11,625 nucleotides of DNA from Desulfobacula sp. (GTDB lineage: Bacteria; Desulfobacterota; Desulfobacteria; Desulfobacterales; Desulfobacteraceae). Position 1 is the first letter of the stretch. Every line of letters starts with the position of its first letter. Position numbers and translations under genes: made by a program. The notes beneath the pieces are model-generated. The model was not told the origin of the DNA. It did not search any database and saw only the letters and a list, made by a program, of their open reading frames with translations. The stretch is taken from NCBI GenBank assembly GCA_027858355.1, contig JAQICW010000347.1, forward strand, positions 1-11,625, given 5' to 3'. Shown one piece after another: positions 1 to 7,580 of this stretch.

Positions 1-1319
1 TCCGTGGGCATGTCTCCGATCTCATCCAGGAAAATGGTACCCCCGTCTGCCAGCTCAAATTTTCCCGGCCTCCCCGTTTTTGATGCCCCGGTAAAAGTCC
101 CCCCGGCATATCCGAACAGCTCACTTTCCAAAAGTTCCCTGGGAATGGCCCCGCAATTGATGGCAATAAAGGGGTGGTTACGTCGTTCACTATAATTGTG
201 AATGGCCTGGGCAAAAAGTTCCTTGCCTGTTCCGGTTTCTCCCTGGAGTAGGACTGTAGAATTCTGGGGAGCGGCTATTATTGCCATTTTCCGGGTCTCC
301 CGGATGGCGGAACTGTTCCCGAGAATATTATTAAATGTAAAGCGGGCAAGTGATCCGGCCATGTCATTAACCAGTTTTCGGATTCGATTGATCTTGTTGA
401 AGATGATGATCGTCCCCTGCATCTGTTCTTTGATATCAAAAATAGGCCTTGCCGTACAGATGAGTTGAATTGGCCTTGAAGGGCCTCGGACGATCACTTC
501 CCGGTCCACAAAGTCGAACCCCGGCCGCATCAGATTTTCTAAAGAAATCTGATTATCAAAAAAAGCCTCGTGGGGTTTTCCTTCCAATGGAGTCTCCCAA
601 TGGAAAATCTGCCGCCCATGGCTGTTGACCTGGTTGACAATACCATTCCTGTCCACTGCCATGACCCCACTGTCAATGGAATCAATAATCGCTTCCATAT
701 AATTATTTTTGAGCTGCAGCTCGTCTGATGCTCGTTTGATCCTCAACTGATTCTCGATGGCACTTGCTGCCGTTATAACCATGCCGAGGGTATGAGGATG
801 AACCTTTTTGGCAGTCCCTGACATTGCAATAATACCCAGGATCCGACCCTGGGGATCAAACACCGGTGATGCCGAGCAGGTAGACCCGTGGCCGCGCCGG
901 CAAAAATGCTCGTCATCATTAATCTGAACAGGAATGCCCCGTGCAAGGGATAGGCTGATGACACTGGTTCCCACATCTTTTTCAGTCCAGCGGTAACCCG
1001 GAGAACAGTTCCCGGCCGCCATTTTTTTGAGCAGAGAGGGATCTCCTAAAATGTGAAGGATATAGCCGTCCCTGTCTGCAATATTGACAACAAATCCGGC
1101 CCCTGCAACAAACTGGTAAAGTTCTTCTATCTGAGCTATGGCAATGTCCAGAAAATGTCGATTGTCTGCCAGGCGCCGGGACAGTTCATCAGGAGACAGA
1201 CATTTGTGATTCCGACTGCCCTTGTCCTCAGGATCGACGCCGTATTGTCTGCACCGCTCATGGGAGGCTTCAATCTCTCTGCAAAGACTTATGGGATCCA
1301 GTATTGTTCTTATTGCCAT
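1..1319 (-). CDS. Sigma-54-dependent AcoR-type transcriptional activator (C-terminus cut by window edge)
   Basis: A bacterial enhancer-binding protein that would use ATP to open sigma-54 RNA polymerase promoters. I translated 439 complete codons on the minus strand from the ATG at 1319, which has AGGGA five bases upstream. An AcoR-like GAF region spans about residues 55-190 and includes the family-typical stretch [16 protein letters not shown] (137-152). A PAS-like region follows at about 205-310, then the AAA+ domain from about 330. The AAA+ domain has Walker A GETGTGKE (360-367), a GAFTGA loop in the variant form GTFTGA (407-412) and Walker B GTIFLDE (427-433). The end of the AAA+ domain and the expected Fis-type DNA-binding helix-turn-helix lie beyond base 1. 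The GAF and PAS regions suggest a small ligand is sensed; AcoR relatives respond to acetoin and similar compounds, but the ligand here cannot be read. It is divergent from the TetR/acyl-CoA synthetase pair; whether it controls that pair is unknown. I saw no convincing -24/-12 promoter in the spacer. Confidence 0.93.
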   Translation of the reverse strand, partial: MAIRTILDPISLCREIEASHERCRQYGVDPEDKGSRNHKCLSPDELSRRLADNRHFLDIAIAQIEELYQFVAGAGFVVNIADRDGYILHILGDPSLLKKMAAGNCSPGYRWTEKDVGTSVISLSLARGIPVQINDDEHFCRRGHGSTCSASPVFDPQGRILGIIAMSGTAKKVHPHTLGMVITAASAIENQLRIKRASDELQLKNNYMEAIIDSIDSGVMAVDRNGIVNQVNSHGRQIFHWETPLEGKPHEAFFDNQISLENLMRPGFDFVDREVIVRGPSRPIQLICTARPIFDIKEQMQGTIIIFNKINRIRKLVNDMAGSLARFTFNNILGNSSAIRETRKMAIIAAPQNSTVLLQGETGTGKELFAQAIHNYSERRNHPFIAINCGAIPRELLESELFGYAGGTFTGASKTGRPGKFELADGGTIFLDEIGDMPT

Positions 1320-1363
1320 ATTATAATCCCTGTATAAAATTTTTTCTTCAAAAATTAAACCTA

Positions 1364-1369
1364 ATTATA
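1364..1369 (-). promoter_or_regulatory. Possible -10 element for the sigma-54 activator gene
   Basis: Read on the minus strand this is a perfect TATAAT, about 45 bases upstream of the activator's start codon at 1319. No good TTGACA-like -35 lies 16-18 bases further upstream, so the call rests on the -10 box alone in an AT-rich spacer. Confidence 0.3.
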
Positions 1370-1550
1370 TGATTTGCTTTTCCGGCACACCTATTTTCCT
1401 ACCCCTATTTTTAAAAAAAAGCAAACTATAGTCTTGTCGATTATGGGTCTAAAGAGGGCCATGCAAATCTTGACTAAATCTTGAAAAATTTTTCCAATTT
1501 TCTGAAACTATGAGCACCGCTACATATAGAAGCCTGAATTGAATCCTACC

Positions 1551-1573
1551 GAGGAGGCTAGCGTATGGGTTGA
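1551..1573 (+). other. Strong Shine-Dalgarno followed by a two-codon open frame
   Basis: GAGGAGG (1551-1557) is followed after seven bases by ATG GGT TGA (1565-1573). This is an ideal ribosome-binding site leading into a frame that encodes only Met-Gly. The TGA overlaps the TTGACA at 1570-1575. It may be chance, a minimal leader in a longer transcript, or the scar of a deleted gene. Confidence 0.3.
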
Positions 1574-1607
1574 CATTTTTTTCTTTTTGTGAGTAAGTGT
1601 TACTTAC
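1570..1607 (+). promoter_or_regulatory. Probable promoter with overlapping TetR-type operator
   Basis: A perfect -35 hexamer TTGACA (1570-1575) is followed, where the -10 box should be, by the palindrome GTAAGT-GTT-ACTTAC (1593-1607). It has two perfect 6-bp arms around a 3-bp centre. A protein bound there would cover the -10 position, as expected for a TetR-family repressor controlling its own operon. The -10 box itself is poor (GTAAGT at 17-bp spacing, TAAGTG at 18). The TetR reading frame starts 55 bases downstream at 1663, which makes self-regulation the simplest reading. Confidence 0.5.
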
Positions 1608-1662
1608 CATTTTGATAGTGGCCTATTTTGATAGAGAATATTATTTTCAAAAAAGGAAGTAT

Positions 1663-2264
1663 ATGAAGCACAAAGGTAAAACCAATCCCCCCGGCAGAAT
1701 AAAAATCATGAAATCTTTTTCTCGTCTCATGGCCCAAAAAGATTTTCATTCCATTACCACAGCAGAAATCGCAGGGAATGCCCAAGTCACAGAAGGGCTG
1801 ATTTATAAATATTTCAAAGACAAAAAGACAAAAAAGATCTTTTATACCAGGTTTTAAACAAGCATTTTGTTGAGTTCCAGACAAAAATTGAGACCAGGAT
1901 AGCCAAGGAAAAAACCTGTATTAAACAGCTTCAAGTCATTATTTTCTCAAGCCTTGAAAGCTATGCAGATAACAGAATTTTATCAAGAATTCTCCTGCTT
2001 GAGGTTCGTAATTCTTTGGATTTCTTTGATTCTAGTGCCTATGAAATGATTCGTAAATATTCCCGCACAATTCTTGAGATTATTGAAAAAGGCATAAAAG
2101 AAGGAGAACTTAAATCCGATATTGACCCTTTAATATTAAGAAAAGTGATATTAGGAGCCATTGAGCATGCCTGTCTCGGGGAAATTATTTTTGGTAAAAA
2201 ACTTGATATTGACAAGGTATCAACCAGTATTGCAAACATTGTATTTAACGGAGCAAAAGCATAA
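1663..2264 (+). pseudogene. TetR-family transcriptional repressor, frameshifted after the helix-turn-helix
   Basis: The ATG at 1663 has an AAGGAAG ribosome-binding site just upstream. The first 55 codons give a typical TetR N-terminus: helix-turn-helix ITTAEIAGNAQVTEGLIYKYF followed by KDKK. The original frame then reads out of register and stops at 1855-1857, giving a 64-residue product with no ligand or dimer domain. From 1836 the -1 frame continues with DLLYQVLNKHF and a 142-residue TetR C-terminal domain ending at the TAA 2262-2264. Removing one copy of an 8-bp tandem duplication (1819-1834) gives the smooth family sequence YFKDKKDLLYQ and a 197-residue protein of normal length. A -1 slip at the A AAA AAG heptamer (1830-1836) would instead give about 200 residues with three extra (TKK). 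It may be a recent knock-out, a switchable allele, a recoded gene or a sequencing error. The C-terminal frame ends directly at the acyl-CoA synthetase start, so the pair is an operon. Confidence 0.82.
1819..1834 (+). repeat. 8-bp tandem duplication GACAAAAA x2 that breaks the TetR frame
   Basis: GACAAAAA occurs at 1819-1826 and again at 1827-1834, followed by AGATC. Eight bases is not a multiple of three, so the second copy shifts the reading frame. With one copy the codons read TTC AAA GAC AAA AAA GAT CTT TTA, the expected FKDKKDLL of the family. The duplication also builds the heptamer A AAA AAG in the zero frame. Confidence 0.9.
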
Positions 2265-4475
2265 ATGAAACTGCATGATATTAAAAAACTTATAGATGCA
2301 AGATTAAAAGCATCTTCAAAAACTAACTCAATCCCAAAATCCATTCCTGAAGACGAGGCAAAAAAAATATTTGCATTATTTAATATACCCGTGGTGAAAG
2401 AAAAGCGGGAAACTGATATAAATCAGATCCTTGCGGCCTGTCGAGAAACAGGATTCCCAGTGGTGTTAAAAGGTATCAGTGCAACCATTCTGCACAAAAC
2501 AGAAAAAGGTCTTGTGCGCGTCGGACTGAACGATGAAAGCCAGGTCCTTGATGCTGTCAAAGAAATGAAAATATCTGCAAAAGACAATATTGATGCCTTC
2601 CTTATTCAGCCTGTGGTGTCAGGCAAAAGGGAATTTGTAGCCGGCATGTTCAAAGATCCCCAGTTTGGCCCGGTCATCGTATTTGGCTTAGGCGGGATAT
2701 ATACGGAGGCGTTAAAAGATATTGTTTTTAAAATAGCTCCCTTAAATGATGTTGATATGGAAGATATGTTTGAACAGATATCTACAAAAAAACTTTTAAA
2801 TGCCTTCAGAGGTGAAAAAGCAGCCAAGAAACAAGAGCTCAAAAAAATCCTCAAAGGACTGTCAGATATTGCACAGGCTTTTCCAGATATCAAAGAAATC
2901 GATATCAATCCTGTGATTATACAGCCTGATGGTTCTCCTGTTGCTGTGGATGGTTTAATTGTGCTGGAAAAGGCAAGGGAAGCGAAAAACAAACCCTATG
3001 ACATTGATTTAAATGTATTGGGTTCCTGTTACTATCCAAAGTCTATAGCTATTATCGGGGCATCTGCGACTCCGGGAAAATGGGGGTATATGCTTTTAAC
3101 CAATACCTTGTCCCGGGATTATAAGGGAAAGGTTTATCTTGTGAATCCCAGAGGCGGAAAAATAACCGGCCGACAAGTCTATACATCCGTCTCCCAGATT
3201 GAAGAGGATGTTGAACTGGCCGTGGTGACTATCCCTGCAAACCAGGTGATTGATCTGATACCAGATTTAAAAAAGAAAAATGTCAAAGGAATATTATTGA
3301 TCACTTCCGGGTTCAGAGAAGTTGGGGAAAAAGGGAAAAAATTAGAGGAAAAACTTGTACAAGCCGCCTATGAGGCAGGGATATTAATCCTTGGGCCCAA
3401 CACCATGGGGATATGCAATCCCCATATTGATTTTTACTGCAATGCAGCCCATGCCTACCCAATACCCGGCTCAACCGTTCTGGTCTGCCAGTCAGGAAAT
3501 ATGGGGGTCCAGCTTCTGGACTTTGCCGAACAGCAGGGTATTGGTATCCGGGCTTTTTCAGGGTCTGGAAATGAAGCCATGGTCACCATTGAAGATTATA
3601 TGGAATTATTTGAGATTGATGACCTGACAAGGACTGTGGTTCTTTATATTGAGAGTGTAAAGAACGGTTCAAGATTTTTTAAAAGTGCGGCAAGGGTATC
3701 CCGGCAAAAACCTGTGGTTGTCTTAAAGGGCGGCAGAACCAGTATGGGTGAAAAAGCTGCGGCAAGCCATACCGGGGCCATGGCATCGGACACAAAAGTA
3801 TTTAATGCTGCTTGCAGACAGTCAGGTATTATCCAGGTAAATCAGCCCATGGAACTTCTGGACCTGTCTGCTGTATTTTCATCTTTGCCCCTGCCAAAGG
3901 GAAACCGGGTGGCCATCATGACCCTTGGGGGCGGTTGGGGCGTTATCACAACAGATCTTTGCGCAGAACACGGACTTGAAGTGCCTAAGCTTTCTAAAGG
4001 TATTATTGAACGGCTCAACAATATTCTACCGCCATTCTGGAGTCATGGGAACCCGGTTGATATTGTAGGGGAAGGTGATCCAAGCATTCCCAAAACCTGT
4101 CTGGAAGAACTGCTCAAATGGGATGGGTGTGATGCAGTAATTCATCTGGGTATTCATGGAAAAAGGGTGATGGTCAACAAGATGATTGAATCCGTGCTCA
4201 GAACTGATCCTGCAATAGATAAGGCCCAGGCACAATTTTTCAAGGATACGATACTGCAATTTGAAGAGGACTATACCCAATACGTGGTCAAATTAACTCA
4301 AAAATATGAAAAACCTGTTCTGGGGGTAAGCTTTTTAACGGATGAAATCAGCAGAACCCTTTACAGGTTAGATGGATATGAATATAAAAGTGTGTTCTTC
4401 CCTTCCCCTGAAAGAGCGGTCAAGGCACTCTGGGGAATGTGCCAGTATAATGACTGGCGTAAAACCCACTCGTAA
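2265..4475 (+). CDS. Acyl-CoA synthetase, NDP-forming (acetate--CoA ligase ADP-forming family), single chain, beta-alpha order
   Basis: Interconverts an acyl-CoA plus ADP and phosphate with the free acid, CoA and ATP, in the cytoplasm. The 736-residue chain begins with an ATP-grasp domain (about 25-235), with ILHKTEKG (75-82), GLGGIYTE (141-148) and EIDINPV (211-217). Next come a CoA-binding Rossmann domain (about 250-345, SIAIIGASATPGKWG at 260-274), a succinyl-CoA-ligase-like domain (about 375-545, LGPNTMG and CQSGNMG) and a final ligase-CoA domain (about 548-690, TLGGGWG at 553-559). In the family the histidine of SHTGAM (His502 here) is phosphorylated, and the HK pair in the ATP-grasp half (His77) corresponds to the second phosphate-carrying histidine described for ADP-forming enzymes. 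The ATP-grasp half is N-terminal, the reverse of many fused relatives. There is no C-terminal acetyltransferase domain, so it is not a Pat-type enzyme. The ATG follows the TetR stop with no gap and has GGAG 11 bases upstream. The acyl substrate cannot be told from sequence. Confidence 0.93.
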   Translation: MKLHDIKKLIDARLKASSKTNSIPKSIPEDEAKKIFALFNIPVVKEKRETDINQILAACRETGFPVVLKGISATILHKTEKGLVRVGLNDESQVLDAVKEMKISAKDNIDAFLIQPVVSGKREFVAGMFKDPQFGPVIVFGLGGIYTEALKDIVFKIAPLNDVDMEDMFEQISTKKLLNAFRGEKAAKKQELKKILKGLSDIAQAFPDIKEIDINPVIIQPDGSPVAVDGLIVLEKAREAKNKPYDIDLNVLGSCYYPKSIAIIGASATPGKWGYMLLTNTLSRDYKGKVYLVNPRGGKITGRQVYTSVSQIEEDVELAVVTIPANQVIDLIPDLKKKNVKGILLITSGFREVGEKGKKLEEKLVQAAYEAGILILGPNTMGICNPHIDFYCNAAHAYPIPGSTVLVCQSGNMGVQLLDFAEQQGIGIRAFSGSGNEAMVTIEDYMELFEIDDLTRTVVLYIESVKNGSRFFKSAARVSRQKPVVVLKGGRTSMGEKAAASHTGAMASDTKVFNAACRQSGIIQVNQPMELLDLSAVFSSLPLPKGNRVAIMTLGGGWGVITTDLCAEHGLEVPKLSKGIIERLNNILPPFWSHGNPVDIVGEGDPSIPKTCLEELLKWDGCDAVIHLGIHGKRVMVNKMIESVLRTDPAIDKAQAQFFKDTILQFEEDYTQYVVKLTQKYEKPVLGVSFLTDEISRTLYRLDGYEYKSVFFPSPERAVKALWGMCQYNDWRKTHS

Positions 4476-4542
4476 GGAGTCTTGCAGCTTGATTGCTTTT
4501 ATTTTAGTATTATGAATACAAATAAAAAATCTGGGCAATTGT
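4476..4542. other. Short convergent intergenic spacer
   Basis: The 67 bases between the stops of the synthetase and the convergent peptidase gene are AT-rich. They hold a weak hairpin GTATT-ATG-AATAC (4507-4519), with A-rich sequence on its right side and T-rich sequence when read leftwards. It is too short and AT-rich to call a terminator firmly. Confidence 0.4.
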
Positions 4543-4557
4543 TTAAATTTTAAACAA
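4539..4557. repeat. 19-bp AT-rich palindrome over the peptidase stop codon
   Basis: TTGTTTAAA-T-TTTAAACAA has perfect 9-bp arms around a single base and covers the peptidase stop codon (TAA, 4543-4545 on the minus strand). It may help end or protect the transcript, but nearly all its pairs are A-T and no clear T-run follows, so no terminator is claimed. Confidence 0.5.
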
Positions 4558-7524
4558 ATTTAATTGTTTTTCTTCTGCCCCAAGTTGAAGGTTTGCCTGT
4601 TCAAGGTTTTTTTTGCTTGAAATAACGGCTGTCCCTTTCAGGTATTCATCAATGGTAAAATAGCGTTCAGCAATAATCTGGATTCTTTTTTTATCCAGTA
4701 GTAACAAAGAATCCTTGAACTGCCGGCGAATGGTATCATCCAATTTTGTGATATCCCTGTAAAAAGCTTTCATGGCAGAAGGGCCTGGAGTTTCAGGTTT
4801 GTCTATTTCTGAGCAGACCTGCAAAATGGCTTCTTTGACATCCGTCTGGGAATAGTCCCCATTAACAATAAAATCACAGGCATTTTTATAGACATCCAGG
4901 GTTCTTTTAATATGGGGATCCCTGTATGAGCCAAATGAAAAAAGGCCCTCTTCAGAGTTATAAATTGCAAATCCCCCATATGCACCACCCTTTTCTCTTA
5001 TTTCCCGGTGAAGGTAAAGGGATCTGAGTATCTTGCTGATCACAGCAAGTCCAGGAGAATCCTCGTGAGTCATGCCAACGGTTTTAAAGGACTGACCCAC
5101 AAAAGAAACGGATGTATTAGTATACCAGCCGTCAAAGGGCACATCTTTTTTAAAGGATATGTCCGGCGTAAAAAAGAATTTGTCAGAATCATTTGAAAGA
5201 TGCTCATGAATTGCTTTAATCCTTTTTTCAGCAACCACAATGGCGTTTTTCTTACCAATCACAGCAGGTTTCAGATTTCCCTTTTTTAAAACAGACTGGG
5301 CCATCCTGATCATTTTTTCCGACAGAACTTCAAGAATTTTATTCTTATTATCTTTTGTGTTGAATTGTTCGGTAATCTGTTTAATGAATTGATATTGAGA
5401 AATGCCATGCCAAAGCTCGTTAATGTAAGATGCTTTTGAAAGATGCCGGCAGGAAAGGGAGATGGCATACCTGTGACCCGTTGAAACAATGGATGCTTCC
5501 ATTCCGGCCTGGTATTGCAGTAAAAGGCTTTTCAACCTGTCAAAATCCTGAAAATTGTATTCTTCGATAAATTCTTTTATTAAATCAAACAGATTTTCAA
5601 CATTCCGGTCCAAAGCCTTCCCCTGGATGGCGAGAAACGAATGGGATTCAGCTTCTTTTGAAAAATAAGATCCTGAAAACGGAGTAACAGATATCCCTCC
5701 AGTATAAAGATCCATGAGTTCAGCCATTTTGTCATAGGAATTTTTCTTTGTTCCAATGTTTGTAAATGATTGGCAGAAAAATGGTACCAGGGCAAACAGA
5801 TCCGTCGGGATATTTCCGGCCCCCACCGGACAGGTAAAATAGAGGATGCCTGAAGTCGCCTTATCATAGCAGGTGGAAAAATTAACCCCCGTGATCTTGT
5901 CAGGTTTTATAATTTCTATTTGTGGCGGCACATCAACAAGCTCAAGCGTTGGCAGGACTGAAACATCTTCTTCTTTTTCCTGGAACGCTTCAAGGAGCTT
6001 GGTATCTTTTTGGATCTTTTCAAGATCTTTTTTGCTCTTTTGCTTTAAAAGATTTTTAAGTTCTTTTTGGGTCTCTTCAAGACTTTTTTGCTCAAGGCCT
6101 GTATCCGGCTCAAGGGTAAAAAGCACCCAGTGGGGATTTTCAAGAAAATATTGTCTTAGCTTGTTTTCAAGAAATGGGCCGTTCTTTATATTTTCTTTCA
6201 GGGTTTTCAAATCTTCATCAATATTAATGCACAAGACGGGATCACCATCATGGATAAGAGTACCGGCAAAAGAAAGCAATAAGTTAATACCAAAGGGGTA
6301 AGGGGTATTGGTAATTTCTTTTCTGTAAAATTCTATCTGATGGATAGCAGACTCAATCAGGTTCTTTTCAATCCCTTTATCTGCAATCTCTTTAATGGTT
6401 GAAAATATGATTTTCTCCACTGTTTCAACAGAATCTTTGGAGATATCTTTTAACCCACAGCTAAACATGGTGTCCCGGTTGTCCGGGTCAAATCCCGTTG
6501 AATCAGATAAGGCAGATCCCAAGGATGAATCGATAAGGGCTTTCCTTAAAGGCGAAGCCGAGTTCCCTAAAAGAATCTGTTCCAAAACAGTCAGCACAAG
6601 AATTTCAAAAGAATCTTTGACATCACAGGTCAGCCAGGCCACACAAGCCTGATATTTTTTTGATATGTCGTCTGGATCTGAATATGCATAAGTTTTTTTT
6701 ATTTTCCGGGGCAAATCCCATCGGGGTTGAACCGGGACTTTTGAATCCATTTCTAACAATTCAAATTGATCCAAAGCTTTTTCGCAGATAAATGAAAGGG
6801 TTTTTTCCAAGGGCAGATTGCCATAGGTATAAAAATATGAATTAGACGGATGATAATACCGGCCATGAAAATCTTTTAGATCTTTCCAGGTAAGGGAGGG
6901 AATCTGGGATGGTTCACCACCGGAATTATTCATATAGGTCGTGTCAGGGTAAAGGGCGGAAAGCAAAGATCTTCCCAAAACCTGATCAGGTGAAGACATG
7001 GCACCTTTCATCTCGTTGTAGACAACACCTTTATATTCGAGTTCAATACCCTTATCTTTTTTTTCAATAATTTCCAGGCGATGACCCTCCTGCTTAAAGC
7101 TTAATTCATCAATCATAGGGAAAAAGGCTGCATCAAGGTAGACATTCATCAAATTGTAATAATCTTTTGAATTCTGGGTGGAAAAAGGATACATGGTCCA
7201 GTCAGATGACGTAAAGGCATTCATAAAAGTAGACAGGCTTCTTTTGATCATGGAGAAAAAAGGATCCCGGACATTGAATTTTTTTGACCCGCACAGCACT
7301 GTATGCTCAAGAATATGGGCCACCCCCGTGGAGTCTTTGGGAACAGTTCTGAAAAACACGCCAAAGGTATTTTCCTTATCCTTATTATAGATATGGATAT
7401 GCCTGGCCTTTGTTTTCAGGTGTTCAAGCTGAATCATCACTGAATCTATGGTTTCAAGCCGGGTAACCTCTTTTATAAGATAGCCCTGAAGTTTTTGTCC
7501 TTTTTCAAATGTGATACTTCCCAT
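4543..7524 (-). CDS. Zinc metallopeptidase of the M16C (presequence protease PreP-like) family
   Basis: A large chamber-forming zinc peptidase that in known relatives degrades short unstructured peptides. The inverted zinc-binding motif HILEH is at residues 70-74, with the distal zinc ligand glutamate in VVYNEMKGA (E171), so the active site looks intact. The N-terminal half (about 1-470) is joined to the C-terminal half (about 525-993) by a highly charged, probably helical linker (472-525), as in PreP where the two halves close over the substrate. The C-terminal half carries REKGGAYGG (about 843-851), the substrate-binding motif of M16 enzymes. The 993-residue length fits the family. There is no signal peptide, so a cytoplasmic peptide-clearing role is likely. 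An in-frame TAA three codons upstream fixes the ATG at 7524; GGGAGAGG lies about 12 bases before it. It is 52 bases downstream of the small winged-helix gene and probably co-transcribed with it. Confidence 0.95.
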   Translation of the reverse strand: MGSITFEKGQKLQGYLIKEVTRLETIDSVMIQLEHLKTKARHIHIYNKDKENTFGVFFRTVPKDSTGVAHILEHTVLCGSKKFNVRDPFFSMIKRSLSTFMNAFTSSDWTMYPFSTQNSKDYYNLMNVYLDAAFFPMIDELSFKQEGHRLEIIEKKDKGIELEYKGVVYNEMKGAMSSPDQVLGRSLLSALYPDTTYMNNSGGEPSQIPSLTWKDLKDFHGRYYHPSNSYFYTYGNLPLEKTLSFICEKALDQFELLEMDSKVPVQPRWDLPRKIKKTYAYSDPDDISKKYQACVAWLTCDVKDSFEILVLTVLEQILLGNSASPLRKALIDSSLGSALSDSTGFDPDNRDTMFSCGLKDISKDSVETVEKIIFSTIKEIADKGIEKNLIESAIHQIEFYRKEITNTPYPFGINLLLSFAGTLIHDGDPVLCINIDEDLKTLKENIKNGPFLENKLRQYFLENPHWVLFTLEPDTGLEQKSLEETQKELKNLLKQKSKKDLEKIQKDTKLLEAFQEKEEDVSVLPTLELVDVPPQIEIIKPDKITGVNFSTCYDKATSGILYFTCPVGAGNIPTDLFALVPFFCQSFTNIGTKKNSYDKMAELMDLYTGGISVTPFSGSYFSKEAESHSFLAIQGKALDRNVENLFDLIKEFIEEYNFQDFDRLKSLLLQYQAGMEASIVSTGHRYAISLSCRHLSKASYINELWHGISQYQFIKQITEQFNTKDNKNKILEVLSEKMIRMAQSVLKKGNLKPAVIGKKNAIVVAEKRIKAIHEHLSNDSDKFFFTPDISFKKDVPFDGWYTNTSVSFVGQSFKTVGMTHEDSPGLAVISKILRSLYLHREIREKGGAYGGFAIYNSEEGLFSFGSYRDPHIKRTLDVYKNACDFIVNGDYSQTDVKEAILQVCSEIDKPETPGPSAMKAFYRDITKLDDTIRRQFKDSLLLLDKKRIQIIAERYFTIDEYLKGTAVISSKKNLEQANLQLGAEEKQLNLFKI

Positions 7525-7545
7525 GAATGCTTATGTCCTCTCCCT

Positions 7546-7580
7546 TGTGACCTTCAGATTATGTGTGACCTTCAGGTTAA
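7546..7580 (-). repeat. Intercistronic 18-bp-period repeat, locus A
   Basis: On the minus strand CTGAAGGTCACA occurs twice exactly 18 bases apart (7564-7575 and 7546-7557), between the small gene and the peptidase gene. The 22-bp block at 7559-7580 matches the block at 10317-10338 after dapL at 21 of 22 bases. It starts with TTAACCTGAAGGTCACAC and overlaps the upstream gene's stop codon (TAA, 7577-7579). Confidence 0.85.

Larger units (their letters stand above)
1320..1662. other. Divergent intergenic region between activator and TetR gene
   Basis: A 343-bp non-coding spacer between two divergent genes, AT-rich with runs of A and T. It holds a TATAAT read leftwards (1364-1369), a strong Shine-Dalgarno before a two-codon frame (1551-1573), a rightward TTGACA (1570-1575), a 15-bp palindrome (1593-1607) and a 10-bp direct repeat ATTTTGATAG (1609-1618 and 1625-1634, 16 bp apart). 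I saw no convincing sigma-54 promoter (GG-N10-GC with good flanks) and no RNA gene. Confidence 0.7.

Noticed and set aside
1444..1460. Sigma-54 -24/-12 promoter (GG-N10-GC at 1446-1459)
   Set aside because: Only the minimal GG and GC spacing is met; the flanking bases do not resemble TGGCAC and TTGC.
4500..4557. Bidirectional rho-independent terminator between the convergent genes
   Set aside because: The hairpin GTATT/AATAC and the 9-bp palindrome are almost entirely A-T pairs, and neither has a proper stem plus T-tract on the relevant strand.
5873..6301. 142-codon plus-strand frame
   Set aside because: It is antisense to the linker region of the M16C peptidase; its serine/phenylalanine-rich product mirrors the lysine/glutamate-rich coding strand.
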